Shown: positions 1 to 5,430 of the stretch, one piece after another
Position numbering within the stretch: position 1 is the first letter of the stretch
Layout of the letters: the number at the start of each line of letters is the position of its first letter
Origin: MED-G78 sp964343355
GTDB lineage: Bacteria; Pseudomonadota; Gammaproteobacteria; Magnimaribacterales; D2472
Length of the DNA: 7,358 nucleotides
Assembly: GCA_964343355.1 (NCBI GenBank)
Contig: CAYFJC010000050.1
Coordinates: forward strand, 1-7,358
Direction: 5' to 3'
Made by a program: the position numbers and the translations under genes
The notes under the pieces: model-generated
Seen by the model: only the letters and a program-made list of their open reading frames with translations
Databases searched by the model: none
Told to the model about the DNA's origin: nothing

Positions 1-113
1 CCTGGATCAGATGAATTGTAAGAAATAAGTGCTATAAAAATATATAAACATAAACCTAGCAGTGTAAATCCAAGAAAACTCTTAAGAATGCTTTTGGTAT
101 ATGGAGAATTCAT
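1..113 (-). CDS. ftsK: DNA translocase FtsK, N-terminal fragment (runs off the left edge)
   Basis: Only the first 37 codons are present. They start at ATG 113-111 and are cut by the window edge. The peptide begins MNSPYTKSILKSF, continues with a hydrophobic segment at about residues 13-30, and ends ALISYNSSDP. A first transmembrane helix running into a '(S)YxxxDP' turn is the hallmark of the FtsK/SpoIIIE N-terminal membrane domain. FtsK is the septal DNA motor that clears and resolves chromosome termini at division. The position supports the call: in E. coli and relatives, ftsK lies beside trxB in divergent orientation. Here no lrp gene intervenes, unlike in E. coli. No Shine-Dalgarno is visible before the ATG. 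The motor and gamma domains lie outside the window, so the call rests on the membrane signature and synteny. Confidence 0.8.
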   Translation of the reverse strand, partial: MNSPYTKSILKSFLGFTLLGLCLYIFIALISYNSSDP

Positions 114-140
114 TGTTTAATTATTATTAATATATGATTA

Positions 141-146
141 ATTATA
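141..146 (-). promoter_or_regulatory. Candidate -10 box for ftsK
   Basis: Read on the minus strand, 146-141 is a perfect TATAAT. It would start transcription near position 134, giving a leader of about 20 bases before the ftsK ATG at 113. No good -35 hexamer lies at the usual distance, and the 79-base gap between ftsK and trxB is so AT-rich that chance matches are expected. Tentative. Confidence 0.3.
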
Positions 147-155
147 TTGGAATTA

Positions 156-185
156 ATCACAATTTGTAGATATTTGAATTATAAT
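156..185 (+). promoter_or_regulatory. Candidate sigma-70 promoter for trxB, predicting a leaderless mRNA
   Basis: A perfect TATAAT lies at 180-185. A 4/6 match to the -35 consensus (ATCACA, 156-161) precedes it with an 18-base spacer. Only seven bases separate the -10 box from the trxB ATG at 193, so transcription would start at about 191-193, on or next to the start codon. This agrees with the lack of any Shine-Dalgarno before trxB. The -10 match is clear, but the -35 is weak in very AT-rich sequence. Confidence 0.45.
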
Positions 186-192
186 TTTGCAC

Positions 193-1125
193 ATGACTAA
201 TCACAAAAAATTAATAATCCTGGGCTCAGGTCCAGCAGGATATTCAGCATCAATTTACGCAGCAAGAGCTGGATTAAGTCCAGCACTTATAGCTGGGTCC
301 CAAGAAGGCGGTCAGTTAACCACCACAACAGATGTTGAAAATTGGCCTGGGGATAGTGATGGTCTTCAGGGTCCTGATTTAATGATAAGAATGAAAGAAC
401 ATGCCCTTCAGTTTGATGTCGAGATGATTGCCGATCATATAGATTCAGTCGATTTATCGAAAAAACCTTTTACATTAAATGGAAGTGCGTCCTATACAAC
501 TGATGCTCTTATTATTTCAACTGGTGCTAGTGCAATGTATCTAGGTATTCCTTCTGAAAAAGAATTTCTTGGAAAAGGTGTTTCAGCTTGCGCTACCTGT
601 GATGGGTTCTTTTATAAAGATCAAGAGGTTTTGGTTATTGGTGGAGGAAACACAGCTATCGAAGAAGCTTTATATCTATCTAGAATTTGCTCAAAAGTTA
701 CACTAGTTCACAGAAGAGATGAGTTGAGAGGTGAAAAGATACTTCAAGATAGAGTTTTTGAACAAGAGGCTGCTGGAAAAATAGAGATCTTATGGAACAC
801 TCAATTGACAGAGGTTTTGGGAGATAAGGCCGGGGTAACAGGCGCCCTACTTACTCAAGATGGTAAAGAAATTCAAAGAGATGTCATGGGTATTTTTATT
901 GCAATAGGTCACAAACCTAATACTGATATATTTAATGGTCAATTAGATATGGATAATGGCTATATTCTTATCCAGTCTGGAACTAACGGTTCTGTTACTA
1001 AAACTAGTGTAGATGGAGTTTTTGCTGCAGGCGATGTGTCTGATCAAATATACAGACAAGCAGTAACATCAGCTGGATTTGGTTGCATGGCTGCACTTGA
1101 TGCTGAGAAGTACCTATCTGAATAA
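193..1125 (+). CDS. trxB: Thioredoxin-disulfide reductase (TrxB)
   Basis: This cytoplasmic FAD flavoenzyme uses NADPH to reduce thioredoxin and so supplies the thiol-redox pool. The product is 310 residues, close to the usual length of about 315-320. In order it shows the FAD-binding GSGPAG (11-16), GGQL (39-42) and the ENWPG segment (49-53), the redox-active CATC pair (Cys133, Cys136) followed by DG, the NADPH-binding GGGNTA (150-155), HRRDELR (173-179), and the C-terminal FAD motif AAGDV (278-282) with Asp281. All catalytic elements are intact. I chose ATG 193 over an in-frame TTG at 187, because MTNHKKLIILGSGPAG matches the spacing in known TrxB proteins. Neither start has a Shine-Dalgarno. 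A TATAAT seven bases upstream suggests leaderless transcription. The gene is divergent from ftsK and convergent, with a five-base gap, with the small membrane ORF downstream. No terminator hairpin is seen at its end. Confidence 0.97.
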   Translation: MTNHKKLIILGSGPAGYSASIYAARAGLSPALIAGSQEGGQLTTTTDVENWPGDSDGLQGPDLMIRMKEHALQFDVEMIADHIDSVDLSKKPFTLNGSASYTTDALIISTGASAMYLGIPSEKEFLGKGVSACATCDGFFYKDQEVLVIGGGNTAIEEALYLSRICSKVTLVHRRDELRGEKILQDRVFEQEAAGKIEILWNTQLTEVLGDKAGVTGALLTQDGKEIQRDVMGIFIAIGHKPNTDIFNGQLDMDNGYILIQSGTNGSVTKTSVDGVFAAGDVSDQIYRQAVTSAGFGCMAALDAEKYLSE

Positions 1126-1130
1126 ATTTT

Positions 1131-1262
1131 TTACTGACCAGAAACCCAATAAAGTGCAGTGATAACTGCAACAATTATAATAATTAGTGCAACTTTGGCG
1201 TCAGACTTGCTATCTTCATTAGATTCAACGTCATCATAAAAAGTATCTATATCATCTTTCAT
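1131..1262 (-). CDS. Small single-pass membrane protein, 43 residues, function unknown
   Basis: The ORF starts at ATG 1262-1260 and ends with TAA 1133-1131. Residues 1-21 are strongly acidic (nine Asp/Glu, starting MKDDIDTFYDD). Residues 24-40 form one hydrophobic helix rich in Ile, Val and Ala, and the tail is VSGQ. Lys19 and Lys23 sit just before the helix, which by the positive-inside rule suggests a cytoplasmic N-terminus. A good Shine-Dalgarno (GGAGA, 1275-1271, eight bases from the ATG) lies within the last codons of the upstream reductase gene. Only four bases separate the two genes, so it is the third gene of that operon. It ends five bases from the trxB stop, filling the gap exactly. 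I do not recognise a family. The RBS, operon spacing, and soluble-then-membrane layout all argue for a real gene, and a chance ORF remains possible. Confidence 0.65.
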   Translation of the reverse strand: MKDDIDTFYDDVESNEDSKSDAKVALIIIIVAVITALYWVSGQ

Positions 1263-1266
1263 ATTT

Positions 1267-2256
1267 TTATTCTCCATGTTTAATGACGACTCTTCCAATC
1301 TGCTCGCCATTTAAAATTCTATTAATTTCCTCACCAACATCAATTAAATTAATTGTTTTTGAAGAGTCTTCAAGGTTAACTTTCCATTCTTCTGATAAAA
1401 GTTTCCAAATTGATTCCTTGAATTCAATAGCGGATTCGGCTGAATCAATACCTAACAAAGCAACTCCTCTTAAAATAAAAGGAAATACTGTCGTATTTAG
1501 TTCCATTCCAGCAACATTACCACATGCTGATACTGAGCATCTTGGTGCTATCATTGAAATAATTTTAGCCAGTATATCTCCACCAACCGTATCAACGGCG
1601 CCACCATACATAGCTTTATCTAAGGGTCTGGTTGGATTCTCCATAAATTCACTTCTAAGCAAAACAGAGTCTGCACCAATTGATTTAAGAAATTGATCTT
1701 GGGTATTTTTTCCAGTAATTGCATGCACCTTATATCCTAATTTATTAAGTATATTTATTGCAACAGAGCCAACACCACCTGTAGCGCCTGAGACTAATAT
1801 AGGCTTATCTTTATCTATTCCACTATCAATAATCTTTTTAATAGATGCTGCAGCAGTCAAGCCTGCTGTCCCATAATTCATAGCTTCTTTTGCTGATAAG
1901 TTTGAAGGAAGTTTAACTGCCCAACTTGCAGGAACATGAACAACTTCACCAAATCCACCATAGACACTCATGCCCATACTGTATCCAGTGACTATAACCT
2001 CATCACCAATATTAAATCTATCAGATGATGATTGAGAAACCTTTCCTACTGCATCGATGCCAGGAACAAATGGATAGTTTCTAGTTACGCCATTTTTAGG
2101 GCCAGAGGCCGACAAGGCATCTTTGTAATTTAATGATGAATATTCAACATCAATGAGTAAATGATTGTCTTCAATTTCAGGAATATCAATAGACTGAACA
2201 GCGCCTAAATAAGAACCCTCTTCCTCTTTGACTATATAGGCTTTATAAGTTGTCAT
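1267..2256 (-). CDS. acuI: Acryloyl-CoA reductase AcuI / YhdH-YhfP family NADPH quinone oxidoreductase
   Basis: This zinc-independent medium-chain reductase (MDR superfamily) has 329 residues, the family's normal length. Characterised AcuI/YhdH proteins reduce acryloyl-CoA to propionyl-CoA with NADPH, which detoxifies acrylate from DMSP breakdown or 3-hydroxypropionate metabolism. Visible features are the GroES-like N-terminal domain with SSLNYKDAL (40-48) and PGIDAVG (65-71), the Rossmann nucleotide-binding SGATGGVG (156-163), and a C-terminal block including DTVGG, SACGN and FILRGVALLGIDS, which is typical of the YhdH/AcuI subgroup. The start ATG overlaps the TGA stop of the upstream dehydrogenase (ATGA, 2256-2253), so translation is probably coupled; no strong Shine-Dalgarno is present. 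The family is clear. The physiological substrate cannot be read from sequence, and general enal or quinone reduction is an alternative. No DMSP lyase or CoA-ligase gene is in the window. Confidence 0.88.
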   Translation of the reverse strand: MTTYKAYIVKEEEGSYLGAVQSIDIPEIEDNHLLIDVEYSSLNYKDALSASGPKNGVTRNYPFVPGIDAVGKVSQSSSDRFNIGDEVIVTGYSMGMSVYGGFGEVVHVPASWAVKLPSNLSAKEAMNYGTAGLTAAASIKKIIDSGIDKDKPILVSGATGGVGSVAINILNKLGYKVHAITGKNTQDQFLKSIGADSVLLRSEFMENPTRPLDKAMYGGAVDTVGGDILAKIISMIAPRCSVSACGNVAGMELNTTVFPFILRGVALLGIDSAESAIEFKESIWKLLSEEWKVNLEDSSKTINLIDVGEEINRILNGEQIGRVVIKHGE

Positions 2257-3023
2257 CTTGGAGTCATTCGCATACCTGAATCTATTCTAATGGTCTCTCC
2301 ATTTAAATAAGAATTTGAAACGATATGGGCTGCTAAATCTCCATACTCTTCTGGAATACCAAATCTATGTGGAAACTGAGTTGAATCAAGAAGTGGTTGC
2401 CTTACTTTATCTGGAGCTAGTTGCATTAATGGGGTGTCAAAAATGCCAGGAGCGATAGTGCAAACTCTTATACTATGCCTTGCAAGATCTCTTGCAGCTG
2501 TAAGAGTTAAACCAATAACACCAGCTTTTGATGCGCTGTAAGCAGATTGACCAATTTGCCCTTCGTACCCAGCAACGGATGCTGTATTAATCAAAACACC
2601 TTTTTCACCTTTAGCATCTGGTTCATTTTTATCCATCAACTCAGCAGCCAAACGCATTACATTAAAAGTACCAACTAAATTTAGATCAATAATGAATTTA
2701 AAATGATCTAAAGGATGAGGTGCTTCTTTACCAAGAATTCTAGCTCCATATCCAGTTCCTGCGCAGTTCACAGCTACATGAAGGGCTCCAAATTTTTCTT
2801 TAATACCTGCAATAGCATCCATTACTGGTTGCTCTTCCATAACATTAGTTAAAAAATATTGAACATTTTCTTCGCCTAAAGCAGCTTGAACTTCTTTAGC
2901 GTTATCTTCATTTAAATCCAGGATAGCAACTTTAGCTCCCTCAGAAACAAACTTCTCAACTGTGGCTCTACCAAGACCAGAAGCGCCTCCTGTAACTAAT
3001 GCAATTTTATTTTTTAAATCCAT
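2253..3023 (-). CDS. Short-chain dehydrogenase, 3-hydroxyacyl-CoA dehydrogenase type-2 (HSD10)-like
   Basis: The product is 256 residues, a classical NAD-dependent SDR. It shows the cofactor motif TGGASGLG (11-18), Asp36 after the second strand (favouring NAD(H) over NADP(H)), NCAG (86-89), Asn115, and the catalytic Ser149, Tyr162 and Lys166 in YSASK. The C-terminal stretch, APG followed by FDTPLMQ, then FPHRFG, PEEY and LNGETIRID with an ending in RMTP, closely resembles HSD17B10-type 3-hydroxyacyl-CoA / 2-methyl-3-hydroxybutyryl-CoA dehydrogenases of fatty-acid and isoleucine degradation. I set the start at ATG 3023, with GGAGA four bases upstream and MDLKNKIALVTGG at the normal distance from the glycine motif. 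An in-frame TTG at 3113 would add 30 unrelated residues and run over the divergent promoter region. It is the first gene of a three-gene minus-strand operon. The exact substrate is inferred. Confidence 0.9.
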   Translation of the reverse strand: MDLKNKIALVTGGASGLGRATVEKFVSEGAKVAILDLNEDNAKEVQAALGEENVQYFLTNVMEEQPVMDAIAGIKEKFGALHVAVNCAGTGYGARILGKEAPHPLDHFKFIIDLNLVGTFNVMRLAAELMDKNEPDAKGEKGVLINTASVAGYEGQIGQSAYSASKAGVIGLTLTAARDLARHSIRVCTIAPGIFDTPLMQLAPDKVRQPLLDSTQFPHRFGIPEEYGDLAAHIVSNSYLNGETIRIDSGMRMTPR

Positions 3024-3027
3024 ATTA

Positions 3028-3032
3028 TCTCC
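3028..3032 (-). promoter_or_regulatory. Ribosome binding site fixing the start of the HSD10-like dehydrogenase
   Basis: On the minus strand, 3032-3028 reads GGAGA, four bases before the ATG at 3023. This decides between the 256-residue start and the 286-residue extension from TTG 3113, which has no such site. Confidence 0.75.
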
Positions 3033-3050
3033 ATAAAAACTTAGGAATGA

Positions 3051-3056
3051 ATTATA
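3051..3056 (-). promoter_or_regulatory. Candidate -10 box of the dehydrogenase/reductase operon
   Basis: A perfect TATAAT read on the minus strand at 3056-3051 would start transcription near 3044, about 20 bases ahead of the dehydrogenase ATG and just before its GGAGA. No good -35 is found at 16-18 bases (best 2/6), so it may need an activator or be a chance match. Confidence 0.4.
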
Positions 3057-3101
3057 ACCATTAAGAACTATATAAACAGCTACTAAATGAAACCATTTTT
3101 T

Positions 3102-3118
3102 TTGGCATGACAATTGCT
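3102..3118 (+). promoter_or_regulatory. Sigma-54 (RpoN) -24/-12 promoter of the torF-glnK-amtB operon
   Basis: The sequence TTGGCATGACAATTGCT fits the sigma-54 consensus YTGGCACG-N4-TTGCW with a single substitution (T for C in GGCAC). The invariant GG (3104-3105) and GC (3116-3117) are separated by exactly ten bases, as sigma-54 holoenzyme requires. It points toward the porin/P-II/AmtB genes and predicts a start near 3129, giving a leader of about 40 bases that includes the AAGGAGA ribosome site (3156-3162). glnK-amtB operons are classical NtrC/sigma-54 targets under nitrogen limitation. I found no convincing NtrC site (TGCACC-N5-GGTGCA type) upstream, so the activator is unresolved. Confidence 0.75.
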
Positions 3119-3168
3119 TTATACAGGTTATGGAACAATTTTTTTAATCTATATTAAGGAGATATTAA

Positions 3169-3768
3169 ATGAACAAATTATTAACTATATTGCTAACAAG
3201 TCTCATAACGCTTCCAGGTTTTGCTGGCACTAGTGCTAATGTTGGATTTTCTTCAGATTACATATGGAGAGGTATGACGCAAACCTCTGGCGATCCTGCT
3301 ATGTTTGGTGGATTTGATTTTGCAGCAGAGTCAGGATTTTATGCTGGTATTTGGGGTTCAAATGTAAGTTTTTCTGAAGGTGCTGGGAACGAATTAGATA
3401 CCTACCTTGGGTATAACTTTGCTTTTGGGGACATTGATATCGATGTGAATTATGTTAATTTTGGTTACCCTGGTGATTCTGGATTAGATTTCCAAGAAAT
3501 TGGGGTTGCTTTGAGCTATAGCGACTTTGGAATTGCTTATTACTCTGGTCAAGATGGAGCACCTGATTATATGGATTTATCATATTCCATCGGTGCCTTT
3601 TCATTATCTTACGGTGACTATGATAGTTATGGTACAAATTATGCTTTTGATTGGGCTTTTTTATGTGGCTCTTATAATTGCGCTTTAACCTATTCTGATT
3701 TTAGCTCTGATTCCATTGATTTAATCGATGAAAATGCTTTTGTTTTTTCAATCACTACTAACTTTTAA
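3169..3768 (+). CDS. TorF-family putative outer-membrane porin (TIGR02001-like)
   Basis: The product is 199 residues, somewhat short for a family of roughly 220-240. A signal peptide covers residues 1-19 (MNKLLTILL... ending GFA). The mature part opens with NVGFSSDYIWRGMTQTSGDP, the diagnostic block of the TIGR02001/TorF putative-porin family. It continues as alternating beta-strand sequence with many Tyr, Phe and Gly, and ends in Phe199, as BAM-inserted outer-membrane proteins do. Cys166 and Cys171 could form a disulfide. By my count the mature chain has 25 acidic residues, one basic residue (Arg34), and no Lys or His. AAGGAGA lies six bases before the ATG. It is the first gene of the operon, 13 bases ahead of glnK, behind the sigma-54 element. 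Membership is confident. Pore function and a role in ammonium entry are inferences, since the family is not well characterised. Confidence 0.85.
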   Translation: MNKLLTILLTSLITLPGFAGTSANVGFSSDYIWRGMTQTSGDPAMFGGFDFAAESGFYAGIWGSNVSFSEGAGNELDTYLGYNFAFGDIDIDVNYVNFGYPGDSGLDFQEIGVALSYSDFGIAYYSGQDGAPDYMDLSYSIGAFSLSYGDYDSYGTNYAFDWAFLCGSYNCALTYSDFSSDSIDLIDENAFVFSITTNF

Positions 3769-3781
3769 GAGGATATAAATA

Positions 3782-4120
3782 ATGAAATTAATTACAGCAA
3801 TTATAAAACCTTTTAAGCTTCAGGAGGTTAAAGAAGCTCTTGTAGAAGCTGGTGTTGAAGGGTTAACAATAACTGAAGTGAAAGGATACGGAAGACAGAA
3901 AGGTCATACTGAGATGTATAGAGGTGCTGAGTACTCCGTTGATACTTTACCAAAAATTAAATTAGATATTTTGGTTGATGATGCAAATCAAGACCTCGTT
4001 ACTAACACTATTATTAAATCTGCAAATACAGGAAAGATTGGTGATGGAAAAATTTTTATATCTAACGTCGAAGACGTAATTAGAATTAGAACCAGTGAAA
4101 CTGGATCTGCTGCAATTTAA
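3782..4120 (+). CDS. glnK: Nitrogen regulatory protein P-II (GlnK type)
   Basis: This trimeric P-II signal protein senses 2-oxoglutarate, ATP/ADP and, through uridylylation, glutamine. When unmodified it plugs AmtB. The product has the family-standard 112 residues. It shows the N-terminal MKLITAIIKPFK, Gln39 of the nucleotide/2-oxoglutarate site, the T-loop YRGAEY with the uridylylation target Tyr51, Lys58, the B-loop GKIGDGK (84-90), and the C-loop Arg101 and Arg103. All functional residues are intact. Ser52 resembles E. coli GlnK while Asp54 resembles GlnB, so the name rests on its place beside amtB. The ribosome site (AGAGG) overlaps the porin stop codon. It is the second gene of the operon, with 11 bases to amtB, and is probably under sigma-54 control. 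Confidence 0.96.
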   Translation: MKLITAIIKPFKLQEVKEALVEAGVEGLTITEVKGYGRQKGHTEMYRGAEYSVDTLPKIKLDILVDDANQDLVTNTIIKSANTGKIGDGKIFISNVEDVIRIRTSETGSAAI

Positions 4121-4131
4121 GGAGAATTAAT

Positions 4132-5418
4132 ATGATTATTAAAAAATTATTATTAGGTTGCTCATTGATAATCTTTGCACCCGCCCTATTAGCGCAAGAT
4201 TTAAATTCTGGTGATACTTCTTGGGTATTAACATCTACTGCATTAGTCCTTTTTATGACATTACCTGGGCTAGCTTTATTTTATGGAGGCCTTGTTCGAT
4301 CAAAGAATGTTCTTTCGGTTTTAATGCAGTGCTTCGCAATTGCATGTTTAGTCTCTGTCTGTTGGGTTGCATATGGATATAGCTTAGCGTTTAAAGGTGA
4401 TGGTCAATTTATTGGAGACCTAAGTGCAATATTTCTTAATGGCGTTGAAAGAGATTCAATGATTGGAAGTATTCCAGAGTCACTCTTTGTTATGTTTCAA
4501 ATGACATTTGCAATAATTACTCCTGCACTTGTAGTTGGTGCATTTGCTGAAAGAGTAAAGTTTGGAGCTGTATGTGTATTTTCCGTTCTTTGGTTTACTT
4601 TTGTATATCTTCCAGCCTGTCATATGGTTTGGGGTGGAGGGTTTCTTGGTAATGCAGGAGTTATAGATTTTGCAGGAGGATTAGTCGTGCATACAACTTG
4701 TGGAGTTGGAGCTCTTGTGGCAGCTATGATGCTTGGCAATAGAAAAGGCTTTCCAGGCAATCCAATGCCTCCGCATAACAGAACCATGGTTATGATTGGA
4801 GCATGTATGCTCTGGGTTGGCTGGTTTGGTTTTAATGCAGGAAGTGCTGTTGCTGCAGATTCAAGTGCAAGTATGGCCATGTTAGTTACTCATATAAGTG
4901 CTGCTGTGGGAGCTTTAACCTGGATGAGTATTGAATGGGTTAAACAAGGTAAGGCAACTATGATAGGTATAGCTACAGGCATGGTGGCAGGACTAGCAAC
5001 TATTACACCAGCTGCTGGTAGCGTAGGACCAGGTGGAGCTATGCTAATTGGGCTAATGGCCGGTTTCGTTTGTTTTTATGCCACTCAAACTATTAAAGGT
5101 TATTTTCATATCGATGATTCATTAGATGTATTTCCAGTCCATGGAGTTGGAGGTATTTTAGGAATAATAATGATAAGTTTTCTAGGTTCTCCGGATGGTT
5201 TTTTAGGATCTGGTGCTGGAGGTATTGCTGAAGGTGGAGCCATAGTTCAATTAAAAATTCAACTGCTTGGCATAATAGTAATAGCAGCATGGACAGCTAT
5301 AGCTACTTACATCATTATTAGATCTATTAGTGTCTTTACTGATATTCGCGTATCTGATGATGTTGAGGCTGAAGGAGTTGATATCAATGAACACAACGAG
5401 CAAGGGTATAGCTTTTAG
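4132..5418 (+). CDS. amtB: Ammonium transporter AmtB
   Basis: This inner-membrane Amt/Mep/Rh-family channel imports ammonium. At 428 residues it has the length of the E. coli precursor. A cleavable signal peptide (about 1-21, ending ALLA before QD) leads into 11 expected transmembrane helices. Residues matching the E. coli mechanism are present at a constant offset of 19 from the middle of the protein on: Trp167 (W148), Asp179 (D160), the twin histidines His187 and His337 (H168, H318), Phe234 (F215) and Ser238 (S219). Phe122 is the likely counterpart of the F107 gate. The cytoplasmic tail RVSDDVEAEGVDINEH is the conserved segment contacted by P-II. The ribosome site AAGGAG overlaps the glnK stop. 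It is the last gene of the operon, and its stop is one base from the stop of the convergent acyltransferase. Confidence 0.97.
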   Translation: MIIKKLLLGCSLIIFAPALLAQDLNSGDTSWVLTSTALVLFMTLPGLALFYGGLVRSKNVLSVLMQCFAIACLVSVCWVAYGYSLAFKGDGQFIGDLSAIFLNGVERDSMIGSIPESLFVMFQMTFAIITPALVVGAFAERVKFGAVCVFSVLWFTFVYLPACHMVWGGGFLGNAGVIDFAGGLVVHTTCGVGALVAAMMLGNRKGFPGNPMPPHNRTMVMIGACMLWVGWFGFNAGSAVAADSSASMAMLVTHISAAVGALTWMSIEWVKQGKATMIGIATGMVAGLATITPAAGSVGPGGAMLIGLMAGFVCFYATQTIKGYFHIDDSLDVFPVHGVGGILGIIMISFLGSPDGFLGSGAGGIAEGGAIVQLKIQLLGIIVIAAWTAIATYIIIRSISVFTDIRVSDDVEAEGVDINEHNEQGYSF

Positions 5419-5430
5419 ACTATAACTTGC
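5400..5430. terminator. Possible hairpin at the convergent amtB / acyltransferase ends
   Basis: GCAAG (5400-5404) pairs with CTTGC (5426-5430) and TATAG (5407-5411) with CTATA (5420-5424), around an eight-base loop that contains both stop codons. CAAGGG (5401-5406) could pair instead with CCCTTG (5430-5435). A hairpin between tail-to-tail genes could serve both strands, but only three T's follow on the plus strand and none on the minus strand. A strong intrinsic terminator is therefore doubtful. Confidence 0.3.

Noticed and set aside
1121..1140. T-run after trxB as an intrinsic terminator
   Set aside because: Six T's are present (1127-1132), but no stem-forming inverted repeat precedes them.
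1283..1696. 137-codon open frame on the plus strand
   Set aside because: It is the antisense shadow of the AcuI-type reductase, with no family signature or ribosome site, while the minus-strand frame carries full MDR motifs.
3024..3101. NtrC enhancer sites upstream of the sigma-54 element
   Set aside because: I looked for TGCACC/GGTGCA-type dyads here and in the start of the dehydrogenase gene and found nothing convincing.
3024..3113. Upstream 30-residue extension of the HSD10-like dehydrogenase from TTG 3113
   Set aside because: It has no ribosome site, is unlike any SDR N-terminus, and overlaps the divergent promoter region. ATG 3023 has a clear GGAGA and the normal distance to the glycine motif.
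3455..3637. 60-codon open frame on the minus strand inside the porin gene
   Set aside because: It is antisense to a recognisable TorF-family gene. Its His/Asn/Gln-rich content is what the reverse of Asp/Tyr/Gly-rich codons gives.
4132..4161. Lipoprotein-like LLGC (residues 7-10) at the AmtB N-terminus
   Set aside because: The cysteine is too close to the N-terminus, the hydrophobic stretch continues past it, Leu at -2 is atypical, and a normal signal-peptidase I site (ALLA before QD) follows.
4620..4880. 86-codon minus-strand open frame inside amtB (and another at 5093-5290)
   Set aside because: Both are antisense shadows of highly conserved AmtB helices. They are low-complexity and show no domain.
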